Source of the DNA: Brugia malayi
Lineage: Eukaryota; Nematoda; Chromadorea; Rhabditida; Onchocercidae
Length of the DNA: 64,000 nucleotides
Assembly (NCBI RefSeq): GCF_000002995.4
Contig: NW_025062477.1
Location: 1,072,001 to 1,136,000 of the forward strand
Direction of reading: 5' to 3'
This document shows, piece by piece, positions 1 through 14,100 of this stretch. A model generated the notes under the pieces. That model was not told the origin of the DNA and ran no database searches. It was given only the letters and a program-made list of their open reading frames with translations. Every line of letters begins with the position of its first letter. The first letter of the stretch is position 1. Both the position numbers and the translations under genes were made by a program.

Positions 1-266
1 TATTAATTCTGAAATGGATATAAGAGATTAATTAATAAACATAAATTTTACCGCAAAGAAAAAAAAAGTGGCGAAATCATTGATTAGCAATTTTTTTTTT
101 TTTTTTTAACCAATGATTTTATTATAATATTGAATAGCTGAAAATATTGGGTGGGGAATATCAGGTGACAATTTAAAAAATTTTAAACTGTAAAAATGTT
201 TTTCTTCTTTTTCTATCATTTTGTTATTACTATTAAAGATATTTGAAATTAAATGAAAATTTTCAG

Positions 267-3200
267 TTGAAAAGGAAGCAGCGCCACCAGCATTTGTCAC
301 AACATTATGTGATCAGGAAGTGAAAGAAGGTGAAATGGTGTCATTTGAATGTGAGGTAATGCAACAAAATTAGTTTATTTTAATAATAATAATAATAATA
401 TTAGCGTATCATTAAATTTTTCAAAATTTAAATTTCATTTTTCAAAAAAAAAAAAATTTTTTTTCCTGAATTCATATTTATTTGACAAAATTTTTCATAG
501 TTAAGCAGTAGCAGCAGCAGCAGCAGCAGAAAATCTCGGCTAAGAATGATTCATTTAATTTTCCGGTTTTTTTGTTTTTTCAAAATCAGAAATAGCAGTA
601 ATGATTTTAAACATAGTATTTTCCACTGAAAAGATAAGCCTATTATTAAGGTAGAGGGATGGCCGGAACCAGAATTAATTTGGTTAGTTGATGAGCAACC
701 ACTTCGACCGTCACATGATTTTAAATTAGAATATGATGGACAAAATGCTAAACTAGAAATTCGTGATGCTCAACCTGAAGATACCGGTATTTATACAGTA
801 CGGATTAAGAATGAATTTGGTTCAGCTGAATCAAATGCTAGACTGGTTGTGGAACCGGATCCAGACAAGAATCATATTGCACCGGAATTTCAGGTTCTTT
901 TATTGTTGTAGTTTTTTTTTTTTTGAACTTAAGTTTTATGTACATATAATCCGGAAATTAGTTGGTAATCCGGAAATCATTCATTATGCTATTTTTGTTT
1001 GTTCATTTAAATGATATTATTTCTCTATTAATAGTAGCACTTCTTCAATTTTTCTTTTTTTTAAAAAAAAAATTAAACTAATATATTTAACAGAAAGTTT
1101 ATTTTAGATTTTAGTTTGAGTGATAAAATTTATGAAATTAATTATTTTGAATTTGTAGGCAGTAATTGAAGATGTTGAATGCAATGAAGGAGATACGGTT
1201 AAATTTAAAGCAGTTGTTACTGGTGATCCTATTCCGGATGTAAGTAACTTTTACTTTTATTCATTAATTCAAGAAAACAATTAACTTATTTTATTAGCAT
1301 TTGTAAGGTAAAATAATAGCTAAATATAGAATATTTAAATTTTAAAATTAATTCAAGAAAGCAATTTTTTTTTTATAGCTATTTAAAAATTTGAAATTTT
1401 TTTTTTTTTTGTTAAAGTTTCAGTTTTGTTATTTGCTTATTTATATACGTTTACAAATAAATTATGAAATTATTTTAGATAATTTGGATGATCAATGGAG
1501 TACCATTATCCGAATCAGATAAAATCAAATTTATCAGTGAAGATGGAATTTGTATTCTAACAATTACCGATGTCTCAAGACATTTTGATGGTACTGTGAC
1601 ATGTCAAGTAAGTTATCATTACTAAAAATTTCTTGTACAATCAAAAAATCATTCAAATTTAGTTTTGAAAATTTTTTTAATGAATATTTCAAAAAAAATA
1701 AAAAGGTTAAATAAGAAATTATTCAATTAAAATTTTACAACAAAGTTTTTTCGTTTTAATTTTATTTCAGAGTGTTAATCGACTTGGTACACAAAATTGT
1801 GATGCACAGTTAAAAGTACGGGTACCGCCAAGTCCACCACATTTTGAACGACCACTTGAAGATAAAATTACACAAGAGGAGCAAACAGTTGTCTTAGAAA
1901 CGGAAGTGAACGGCTTTCCGGATCCAAAAGTATCATTTACGATCAAAGGAAAACCGGTTAGCTACTTTTTTTTACACCATTACTTATCAGACATTTAGCA
2001 TCGAATAGGAAGACATTACTATATTTATCAGTGAAATCTTCAAATGTCACTCAAAAATATCTATCACAAAAGAGACTTTCAATTTAGATTGCATAACTGA
2101 TTTATCGGATAATTGATTACTTCATTTGAATAATTTTTTTTTTTCTTTTCAATATTATTTTTTATCATAAAAAACATTACAACAAACTTTAATTTTCTAC
2201 TAGGTTAATTCTAAATTTATAATTAAAAAATTTTAAATTCTAATTATCGATTAAAAAGACAAAAATAAAGTGAATAAAAAAAAAAAAAAAAAAAAAAAAA
2301 GATTGATTTTAGATTGTATCCGGTGAAAATGGTATTGAAATTGTTAGCAGAGGTGATGGATGCTATCGAATTGAAATTTCAAAAGCTAATATTGATTTGC
2401 ATGACGGTGAAATTGTTTGTACCGCAATTAATGAACACGGACAAGCGGAAAGTAGAGCACGTATTGTTGTGGAATGTATCGATCGAGAATCATTTTCTGC
2501 ACCAACATTTGTTAAAGATATTGAAGATCAGGTGAAAAAAAAAAAAATATTTTAAATATTTTTAAATCATTTCTAAAGTAAATCAAATTATGAATGTTTT
2601 TTTTTTTTTTCTAGTACAAAAAATTTGAAAAATTTTAATTGATTAAAATTTTACAGACAGTTAAATATGGTGAAATGGCAATTTTTGAAACATCAATACG
2701 TGGTAATCCAAATCCTGAAATTACCTGGTTTATTAACGGTCAAAAAGTTGATAAGATAACACCTGGAATACATCTGGAAACACAATCAGTTACAGATCAT
2801 AAACTAATCATTGATTCAGCTCAATATGCAGGCACAATTTTATGCAGGTCATTTTTGATCTTTTTAAACATTGAAATCATTTTAATTATTTTTAATTGAG
2901 TTGTAAACATTTTAATGTAATCATTAAATGAATTAATTTTTTTTTTTTAAAAATTAAATTTTAGAGCTGAAAATTCAGTTGGACGTTATGAAACAAAAGC
3001 AAAATTAACAGTAATTTCTGCTGAAAAGAAGAAACGTGCACCAGAATTTATTGAAAAATTAATCGATACAAATGTTATTGAAGAATCAAATGCGGTTTTT
3101 GAGGTACGAGTTGAAGCTGAACCAATGGCTAAATTGAAATGGTTCTTAGGTGAAAAAGAATTAACCGAATCAGAAGTATGTTTTTTTTTTTTTTTTTTTT

Positions 3201-5093
3201 TTATTTCATAGTTGAAATTTTAATGATTTAATGATTTTCATATTAATTAATTAATTACTTAATTATTCGTACTCTAACAACAAAAAAAAAAAAAAGGTGT
3301 AAAAATTTGATTAACAACCTATAATGGTAATTTTTATTTCTAAATTACAATATTTTAGCGTGTCAAAATTCGTGAATTTGATGGTAGTTGGAAATTGGAA
3401 ATTAATAAATTAACAACTGAAGAAAGTGGTATCATTAGTTGTGTAGCAGAGAATTCGGAAGGTAGTTCAGAAACATCAGCGCATTTGACAGTTAGCAAGA
3501 AAACATTTGCGCCACAATTTGAAGATCGTCCCAAGAATGTTACCGTTGAACAGGGCCAAGAGGCTCGATTTCAAGCTCATGCAATTGCACTACCTGAACC
3601 TGTATATCAATGGTTCATTGGTGGTCGAAAAATTAGGGAAACTATGGAAGGTGCCAAAGTTGAAACTGTCAACGGTGTTTCAACACTTGTAATTGATACT
3701 AAAATTTTCGATTCTTCTACTATTTCTGTGACAGCTACAAATTCCATTGGTATGTATGTTTTTTTATTTGCAAATAATAATCCTTTAAATATTAAAATAT
3801 TAGAATAATTTAATTACCTGGTTTCATTTACCTGTATTAATGAACAAAAGCAAATAAAAGTGCCAATTCAGGTGTTGATGAAACGGGCGCTTTGTTGACA
3901 GTGCAAGAAAAAGCAATGGAAGAGCAACAAATGAATGTAACCAAAATTTGAGAAAATTTCATTTTAAATTTCATTTTTTCTACATTTATTATTTAGAAAA
4001 ACATTAAAATATTAGAATAATTTAAACATTAAAATATTAGAATAATTTAAACATTAAAATATTAGAATAATTTAAACATTAAAATATTAGAATAATTTAA
4101 ACATTAAAATATTAGAACAATTTGGATGCAGATTTGTTCTTTTTAATTTTTCATAATAATAGTTGAGGTTAAATTTTGAATATTTTTTAACTAAAAAATA
4201 GGAAATTCTTTGGTGGTAAGTCTTAACAATTTTATACGAATTTTTATGCTATGATAGAATGAATGTAAATGAAATATTAGCAAAAAATTAATGAAAAATT
4301 TATTATTCATTTTGATTCTTAAATTTTCATCAATCAATCAATAATATCTAACATTTTATTATCGATTCAGAAAAAACCAATGCAACTAATTTTCATTTTT
4401 TAAGTAAGTAAAAGAAAAATAAAAATTTTTTTTTTTCAAAAATTTAAAAGTTCAAAAGTTTTGCAGATACCAGTGATTACGAAGGCACTTTATGATCAAA
4501 CTGTTAAATCTGGTGAAATGGCTAATTTTGAGGTATCTGTTGAATCAAATGAAATTATTACAGAATGGTATAGCAATGGGAAACAATTAATCGATGGAAT
4601 GCCAGGTGTTTCTTTGTTTTTTAAAAAAATATTTTTTAGAATAAATTCTTTAGAATAAGTTGTTTTTCTTTTTTTTTTTTTTGAATTTTCATTTTATTTT
4701 TTTTAAAGATTGCATTGAAATGCATTTAAATGTTCAAAAATTATATTTTCTAAATATATATGTAAAAATTTAATAATAAAAAAACTGAATTAATTACTCT
4801 TTTTTTTTTTTTTTTGCAGGAGTAAAAATTTCACATCAAAATTCCAATTTTATATTAACCATTGATTCGGCTCAATATGCTGGTATTATTACTTTTAAAG
4901 CTTCAAATAAAGCTGGTAAAGCGGAAAGTAGTGCAAATTTAATTGCAATTCAAGAAAAGATTATCCAGAAAGCACCGGAATTCCTGAATGCACTCAGTGA
5001 TATTTCGGTGAAAGAAGGTGATAAAGTTGAAGTTACTATTGAATCAACTGGTAATGCTACTTTTGAATGGACATTGAACGAGAAAATATTACA

Positions 5094-5130
<37 letters not shown>

Positions 5131-8100
5131 AAAAAAATAAAAAAAAATGCGAATTGAATTTTTAAATTTGAATTTGTTATGAAATAATTTAGAAATTAAA
5201 TCTAAACTAAAATTATAAAAGAGATAATATTTCTATGAATTATGTATTTATTACTTTTAAATATTTCTAAAAAAAAAAAAGAAAAATCGAATGGTTTTGC
5301 AGAATGGTATTGGAGGTATTACAATTAGAAATGAAGAAAGTAAAAGTATTCTGATATTCGATCAAGTTACACTACAACAAGCTGGTAACATTAAGGTAAT
5401 AGCAAGTAATGAAGGTGGACAAGCATTCTCATCATTTAATATGACTGTCACTGAAAAGGACATTGCACCTGAAATTATTGCAGGTAAAATTTATTAATTA
5501 AATTTCATTTCATTTTATATTTCAAATATCTTTTTACTGTTGTAAGTGAAAAAAGATTTTAATTTCAAAAAAAAAAAAAAAAAGGCTTTAAATTTTGCTT
5601 TTTTAAATATCTGTAATGTTAAGGTGTCCTCCTTAATTTTCATTTTATCACTTTTTGGTAATTTATCATAAATTATTTTACCGGAAATTTTCTTAGATAA
5701 TTTTCAATCATTTAGGACCGAATTCATTATCAATTAAAGAGAATGATACAGCTGAATTTCGGGTTGAAATAACTGGAAAACCTACACCAATAGTGAAATG
5801 GCAATTAAACGGACGTGAACTATCATCATCATCAGATACAAATATTACAATTAAATCATTTGAAGAAATTTATATTTTAAAAATTGAAAAAGCAAACGTG
5901 AAACACGCTGGTGAAGTAGTTGTTACCGCAGAAAATGCAGCTGGTATGGTTGGCAAGGAAGTGGTTTTAAAAGTGCGTAATTTTTTGTTTTCATTTGAGA
6001 AATTATAGAAATGTTAAATAAATAAACAAATATTACAAATTAATAGTTTAAATTTAAAATTGAATAAATTAAAATTTTCTAGAATTTTTTAACAAATATA
6101 TCTTTAATTTTACATTGAAATTTTTAACTTTTTTAAATTTTTTGTTGGAAAAATTTTAAAATTTATTTTTTTTTATTTATTTATTTACTTATTTTTTTTT
6201 AGGTTGAACCAGATGTAACAAAGCCAATATTTAAAACTCATTTAATTGATCGTAGTGTTAATGAAGGTGAACCATTACGATGGGATATTGCAATTGAACG
6301 TCCATATAAAGGTGTCACAGTTAAATGGTTTTTAAACGGCAAAGAATTAACAAATAATGAAAATGTACAAATTATAGATGATGGTATGTGCATTTTTTTT
6401 TAAATAAATTTTTTAATTTAATTAAACTTTTAATCTTAAAAGGTTTTAAATTTAATAAATTTTCAATTTCGCAAAGTTTTAAATTTAATAAATTTTTAAT
6501 TTTATAAACTTTTAAATTTAATAAATTTTTAATTTTATAAACTTTTAAATTTAATAAACTTTTAATTTTATAAACTTTTAAATTTAATAAACTTTTGATT
6601 TTCAGCAACTTTTAAATTTAATAAACTTTTAATTTCATAATCATAAAAAAAAATTCAATTATTTGAAGAAAAAAAAAAAAAAAAAGAAAGTTCAAGATTA
6701 AATAATACTATTGAGATTGGTAAATTTTGAAAAATTATTACTTTCAAATATTTAATTGTAAATTAATATCAATTTTTAATTAATATCAATTTTCAGGTGA
6801 AGGTAAATATCATATAACTATAAATGAAGCTAAATCAGATATGTGTGGAACATTAATTGTTAAAGCAACAAACACCTATGGTACAAGTGAATCACATGCA
6901 TTTGTTGATGTTAAAGAAGTTAATCGGAAACCGGAAATTATACGACAACCGCAAGATCATACGGTTGAGGAAAATGAAACTGTAAAATTTAGTGCTATCA
7001 TTTTTGGAAAGCCAACGCCAACTATTAATTGGTATATGGATGAAATGAAATTAGTGAATAGCAGTGAAATTGGTGTTAAATTTGATGAAATCACTGGAAA
7101 AACATCAATTAAAATTTTCAAAGCAAATTTAACTGATAGTGGAAAGAAGGTATTATTTTAAAAAATATTCCACGATAATTTCATATTTTAAACGATACTT
7201 TTGTGAAATTCTAATGATAGTAAAAAATGGTAATTAAATGAATATAAACTATCACAAATATTATAATTAAATTCATATTTTAAAAATTCAACAAGCAAAT
7301 GTGAAGATTTTTTCATTTGTTAATTTAATTTAGATTACAATGAAAGCGAAAAATACAGAAGGTGAAGTAGAAGCAAGTGCAATTTTAACTGTTAACAAAA
7401 AATCGGAACCACCAAATATTTTAACTGAAATGAAAAGTCGTCAAGTAAATGAAGGTGAAACAGTAAATTTTTCAATTAAAGTAACCGGTTATCCAATTCC
7501 GGAAGTAGCATGGTTTCATAATGGTGAACCAATTGTACCTAGCAGGTATGTTGTTTAGCATTTTGTATTTGTTACCAAAAATTATTTATTATTTTTGTTT
7601 TTTCATTTATTAGAGTGTTTTTAATAGTTAATTTGCAATGATTTAGATTAATTTAATATAAAATAATAATTTTTTTTTAAAATAAAAACAATAATTATTA
7701 ATTTAATATGAAATAATAATAAGTCAATTACAAAATTTTATTGCACTAACAATTTCATTTTGAAATAATCAAATTTCAATTCAAATTTTAGTAATATCAA
7801 AATTACTGAAGAGGATGGTATGCATACATTGGTATTAAATGATGTTCTACCGGAACAAAGTGGTGAAATTTCATGTGAAGCAAGAAATAGTGTCGGATCT
7901 AAAAAGCAATTAGCAACATTAGCAATTAAACCAACCGGAAAAGCACCATTTTTTGAGAGAAATATCGAAGATAAATTGGTGGTAGAAGGAGAAGAATTAA
8001 TTATGGATGCAAAACTTGCTGAGGTTTTAATCATTATATCAAATTATTGTCAAATTATTTTTAATCAATATTTCATATTATTTTTACAAATTATAGTAAT

Positions 8101-11100
8101 ATAAATTAAAGATATCTCTCAATTAGATACTTCTAATCATCTGGTGATAAAGATGATAAGAATGAATACTTCTAATGATAGCAAACAATTAATTTAAGTT
8201 TGAATTTTTGTTAATTGTTTTCTTTTTTTTTTTCAAAAAAAAAAAGTTCAAATTGCTTTGTAAATTTTAGGTGAAACCATTTCCCACAATAACATGGTTA
8301 AAAGATGGTAAACCATTGCAAAATGATCGTTTTAAATTAAGTCGAGAAGATGATGGAACACTGAAATTGAAAATTGATTCCGTTGAACTGGATGATAAAT
8401 CACGAATTACAATCCGAGCTGAAAATCAATTTGGATCAGCTGGTATGTAAATAATATCAAAACGATGAGTAAAATTTAAATTTCATTAGTTTTTTTTTTT
8501 TTCTTTGCTTTGAAAAATTACAATTTATTCATTTGTATCTTAATTATTTGATTTTTGATCTTTAATTACTTAAAAAGCACTAAAATTAGTTTAAAAAATG
8601 TTTGGTGAGGTAATGCAAAAGAAAAAAAAAACTCAAATATATTGAGAAATTATTGCATATTCAAAATTAATTTACTATTGTTTTTGTTTGAATTAAAAAT
8701 ATAAAATTAGACGGAAAACAAAAAAAAAAAAGTATGGAAAAATAGTTCTCATTAATTTTTTTAATTGTTTTGCATCATTTTCTTTTTTTTTTTTTAAATT
8801 TCAATTTAATTCAAATAAGATTCCACTTGAATAAACAGATTGTTCGGCATCAATTGGTGTAACTAAGAAGCGACCGATAGCAAAACCGGCTTTCTTATCC
8901 GATATACCGGCAACTACGATCACTGAAGGAGAATCTTTGAATGTTAAAGTAATTATCACCGGTGATCCTACACCATTTACTAAATGGTATATCAATGATC
9001 AGGTACCTTTTTTTTTTTTTTTTAAATTTTCAAAAATGTCAAATTATTATTTAATTTGTCTTTTATTCATTATTATCTTATCATACTTCATTTATTCTAA
9101 TAGTAATCTCTACTTGATGCTAAATTTTTTTTTTTTTTTTTGCTCGCAAATTTTTAGCTAAATAAAGTTTATGAAAAAGTCAAACCATTAGCTAAGATTT
9201 ACTAACAAAGTTTCAAATTAATTTTGATTTTATAAAAATTCAAAAATGACAAATGTTTACAGCTTGTAATAGCAACTGAGGATACAGAAATGAAAGAAGA
9301 AAATGGTGTATATTCGTTGACAATTCATGGTTGCACCAAAGATATGACTGGTACCATTAAATGTATTGCATATAATAAAGCTGGTGAGGTAACAGCACAA
9401 GGTAGTCTTACTGTTTTGACACCAATACCGGTGGAATTTGAAACCTCACTTTGTGATGCTGTATGTCGTGAAGGTGATACATTAAAATTGAAAGCTGTAT
9501 TAATGGGTGAACCAACACCAGAAGTTTCATGGTTAGTTTAATATTTTGGTGTAAAAAAAAAAAACCCTCATTAATTTAAATTTTTAACATTTCAATAAAT
9601 TAATTTTTTTTTTTTTTTTTTGCACTAAATTATCTAATAGAAGGTGTACCAAAAATAAAAATGAAATTTGAAATTAAATTTAAATTTTAATAACAAAATG
9701 TTTTAAATTAAATTATTAATTAAAGGTATGTGAATGGAAAAAAATTGGAAGAATCACAAAATATTAAAATACATGCAGAAAAAGGAACTTATACAGTTAC
9801 GATTAGAAATATCACATGTGATTATTCTGGAAAGGTATTGATATTAACAAAAAAATTTGTTTGACAATTTTTATGCTTAAATTTTATCATTTTGAAATTA
9901 ATTCCGGAAGTTTTTTTCCGGAAACTTTTTTTTTTTTTTTTTCATAAAAGGAAAATTATTTATTTTTTAAAATTTTAGGTTGTATGTGAAGCAGTAAATG
10001 AGTATGGTAAAGCAGTGTCAGAAGCATCACTTCTGGTATTACCACGTGGTGAACCACCAGATTTTATTGAATGGCTTAGCAATGTGAAAGCACGACAAGG
10101 GTCACAGGTCACTCATAAGGTAAGCTTATAAATAATTTGTAATGAAAAGGAAATTTTACCAACAATTTTAAATATTTATTAAAAGTTTGTGATAATTACG
10201 AGAAATCTGATTAACAGAGTTTACTGATACGATTGAAACATTAATTAATGATTAAAGACTTAAATTAGAAAAAACAAAAATGAATTATATTTTATAATTA
10301 GTTACAAAATAAGTTAATTTAGCATACTTTTGCTTTTTTTTTTTCTTTTATGTTAATATCTATTTTTTTTTTGTTAATATCTATTTTTTGCTTTTTTTAT
10401 GTTAATATCGTTTGCTTAACAAAATTCAAACAAAATTTCTTAAAATTACTTTCTTCAACTTTTTTTTTTCTTTTTTTTTTTAAAAAAAATTAAAAAATAA
10501 TATTTAATTTTTAGGTAGTTTTTACCGGTGATCCAAAACCAAATCTTACTTGGTATATCAACAATGAAGAAATGAAAAATAGTGATGAAATTATTATTGT
10601 TACGGATGAGAATACATCAACGCTAGTGATCAAAAATTTTAATCAGGAAAAGCATACCGGTGAAATTATTTGTAAAGCTGAAAATGATGCTGGTGAAGTA
10701 TCCTGTACAGCTAGCATGGGTGTAAGTAATTCTGCAAATTTATAATTAGTAAAATTTTCAATTTGAATAATTTTTACAAATGTCAATATTTGAAAAATAA
10801 CTAGCTAGCAAATTTTATAGATTGTCAATGTTTGCAAAGCATTGAATTAATTATGGATTTTTAAAATTTTTTAAATAAATTATTTTTCAATTTTTGTTTA
10901 ATTTATTAATAAATTAAATTTTTAGCCTTACACCTCAGATATATTCTCGGAATCACAAACGGAATCTGAAGCAATGGCCGAAGAGGTGCTTAACTTTGAA
11001 GAGGGTCCTGAATTTGGTCTGTTAATATTGAAATAATTATTAAAACGAATTTTAATTTGCTTTTCAAATTTTTAAATTGTAAATATTATACTGCAAAATA

Positions 11101-14100
11101 ATTCCAAAAGAATTTTTTAATTTTTACATATTTTATGCTTATTTCATTCGTAAATCATTTCAGGTACGGAAATTGATTCCATTGAAGAATTTCAACGTAC
11201 GCCTACACCAATTATGGCTCCAAAATTCATTACTAAAATTAAGGATACTCGAGCAGCACGTGGACATCAAGCAATCTTTGAATGTGTTGTTCCGGATACC
11301 AAAGGTGTTTGTTGTAAGTGGTAAGTTTTTAAATTTTACTTCTTTTCTGTGTTGAAGTAATCTTGACATAATTTTGACCGGAATATCTAAATCGGATTTA
11401 TATTCTGTAGTATTTCAGTTAATTTTAGTGTATTTTCTTTTCAGGTTGAAAGATGGCCGTGAGATAGAACTAATTGCAAGAATTCGTGTACAAACTCGAA
11501 CTATCGAAGGTTATGTAACTAGTGAACTGATCATTGATAATGTTATACCGGAAGATGCCGGAAAATACACCGTTGTGGTGGAAAATGTTGCCGGCACAGA
11601 TTCTTGTGAAGCAAATCTGAATGTAATCGGTATGTGTACACAATACTCAAATATGATTTCAAATTTTAAATTCATTAATCGAATTTAAAAAATTTTAACT
11701 TTTGTTTTTCTTCTAATTTTTTTTTTTAGTTAATAACTTTTATTTGATTAAAAACAAAAAAAAAAAAAAGAAAAAAAAATGAGCATTAATTGGTAATTTC
11801 ATTTCATTTTAAAAAGCTATATTAAAGAATCATTTTTTTTTTTCAGAAGTACTTATGAAACCGGAAACATGCGCACCGGAATTTGTTGTTGCTATACAAG
11901 ATAAAACATGCAATGAAGCGGAAAAAGTTATTTTCGAATGTAAAGTAATCGGTGAACCACAACCAACCGTTTCATGGTTTCATGAAAAGGTTCCTATTTA
12001 TGTTCTAATAATTGAATTTGAAAAATTTACAAAATCGATTTATTGATAAAATAGAATTTCGTTGAATTTAATTCTTAAATTGATAAACTATTTTTTTTTT
12101 TTTTTTAGACTGCTATAGTTGAGGAAGCAAGTAAAACAATTATTGAATCGGAAGGTGCTATTCAACGATTAGTAATTGTCTCAGCTGATGTTATTGACCG
12201 AGGACAATATATATGCTTGGCTGAAAATGTTGAAGGCAAAGCAGAATCTAAGGCAATTCTTACTGTCTTGGGTAAGTTCACAAATTAAAATATTACTAAT
12301 GTTGGTGACAATAGGTTGACAATGTAGTAGCGGTAAGAATATTCTTCCTGATTTATATTAGATGAAATTAATTAATATAGTCTCTTCTACATTTACATTT
12401 CATTCTCTTCCAATTTCCTTTTGTAAAAAAAAAAAAAAAAAAAAAAGATTACATTATAGGAAATAAATATTTAAGTATTAAAATTGAATATAAAATTAGA
12501 TTAGAAATGATAATATCATTTGAATGAAATAAATAATTTAACGGCCTGTTACTTCTTTTATTATCCTTGGGCTTTTCATTACTGGGCAATCTCTTTCTTC
12601 AACCAACCAACCAACCACCTGTTTCTTTGTTTTCAGCTGAAGCGCCACAATTTACTCGTCACATCAGTTCTAAAGAAGTAAGCATAGGTGAGAAAGTAAT
12701 TTTGGATTGTTCTGTTAAAGGTTCACCCCAACCAATAGTACAATTTTATCGGGAATCTACCCGAATTATTTCCGATTCTCATCATTTTATCGAACATGAT
12801 AGCTCGAATGTACACTGGAGAATGGTAATTGAGAAAACGGAAGAATCAGATTTCCGGAAGTATCACGCTGTTGCAATTAACTCGGTTGGTATGGCAGAAT
12901 CAGAAGCAGAAATTAGGCAGAAAGAAATGAATCGAAAACTAGAATTAACCGGAGTGCTTAAGGATCGAAAAGTTACGGAAGGTGATGAAGTTATTATGGA
13001 GGTAAAATTCTCCGGTATTATACCATCAGACGTTAAATGGTTCAAAGATAGCAAGGAAGTTGTGGAAGAAAGAGAAAAAGTTATAATAAAAACTGAAGAA
13101 GGACGATCTACACTGATCATTAAAAATGCAAAACCGGAAGCAAGCGGAAATTATCGGGTTGAATTGATTGATTCGGAATGTAAGGAGACGTCAAGTGCTA
13201 CTGTTACAGTGGAATCTGCTGCTATACCACCGCAATTCACAGAAATGCTAACCGATGTTGAAGTTCATGAACTGGAAACAACGGAAATGAAGGTAACTGC
13301 AACCGGAGTACCTACACCTGAGATACAATGGTTCAAAAATGATGTGCCGGTACAAATCGACAGTGAACGAATATTCGTCCGAGAAACCGGAACCGGTCAG
13401 CATATTTTAACCATTAAGCAGATGCAAATGGAAGATGCTGGTGTTTATTCATGTAAAGCATCTAATAAGGCAGGTTCTGAAGAATGCAAAGCAAATTTTG
13501 CGGTACTTGAAGTTTTGCAAGAGCCAAGGTTTACCAAAGAATTATCCGAAATTAAGGTGAAGGAAGTTGAAACTGCTGAACTTGCGGTAACAATAACAGG
13601 AAAACCGATACCGGAAGTTTGCTGGATCAAAGATGGAATACCTGTAAATATTGATAATGTTCATTTTGCAACCAAACAAGATGAAAATGGACAACATACC
13701 TTGGTAATTAAACAAGCTAGATTAGATGATGCTGGTATTTATTCATGCAAAGCTAGCAATAAAGTTGGTGAAACGGAAACCAAAATTTCATTTGCAGTAG
13801 AGCAAGAAATTGAGGTACTACAATTTCTAGAAGAGCTGAAAGAATTTGCGGTGCAAAAAGGTGAAACAGCTGAATTATCGGTAACAGTAATTGGAAAACC
13901 AACACCAGAAATAGCATGGTATAAAGATGGAATACCAGTAAACATTGACAACAAACATATTCTAATGAAAACAAATGAACAAGGCCAATCAACATTAATT
14001 ATTAAGCAAGCTGGTTTAAAAGATAGCGGTGTTTACTCATGCAAAGCTACCAATATAATTGGAATAGCTAAAAGTGAAGCTAAATTTGCGGTTGAAGAAT

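Larger units (their letters stand above)
267..10721 (+). other. unc-89: unc-89 Ig block 1: 16 consecutive Ig domains
   Basis: Exons: 267-355, 651-893, 1159-1239, 1479-1607, 1771-1956, 2313-2531, 2657-2847, 2965-3175, 3359-3749, 3872-3936, 4467-4605, 4820-5094, 5303-5483, 5716-5972, 6203-6383, 6797-7149, 7334-7545, 7792-8023, 8271-8442, 8839-9002, 9263-9531, 9726-9834, 9979-10119, 10515-10721. Each module starts with an APxF-like strand, has a central Trp (for example WLVDEQPL, WFINGQKV, WYINDQ) and ends with an N-x-x-G turn (KNEFGSAES, ENSEGSSE). Many modules lack one or both of the usual intradomain cysteines, with Val, Phe or Ile instead (IYTVRIKNEFG; VVVTAENAAG), as is common in giant muscle Ig domains. 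Most modules are broken by one or two introns. These domains probably form part of the elastic or scaffold rod of the M-line protein. Confidence 0.9.

Noticed and set aside
3994..4125. CRISPR-like regular repeats
   Set aside because: Repeats are contiguous without unique spacers, and the organism is a eukaryote.
6372..6608. Minus-strand frame with an 11-residue repeat
   Set aside because: It is the antisense of a 33-base intronic tandem repeat; no start context or domain.
12567..12636. Possible separate gene start with a hydrophobic leader before the giant exon
   Set aside because: The frame is open but has TTG, not ATG, and the exon begins at a clear TTTTCAG acceptor in phase with 12271.
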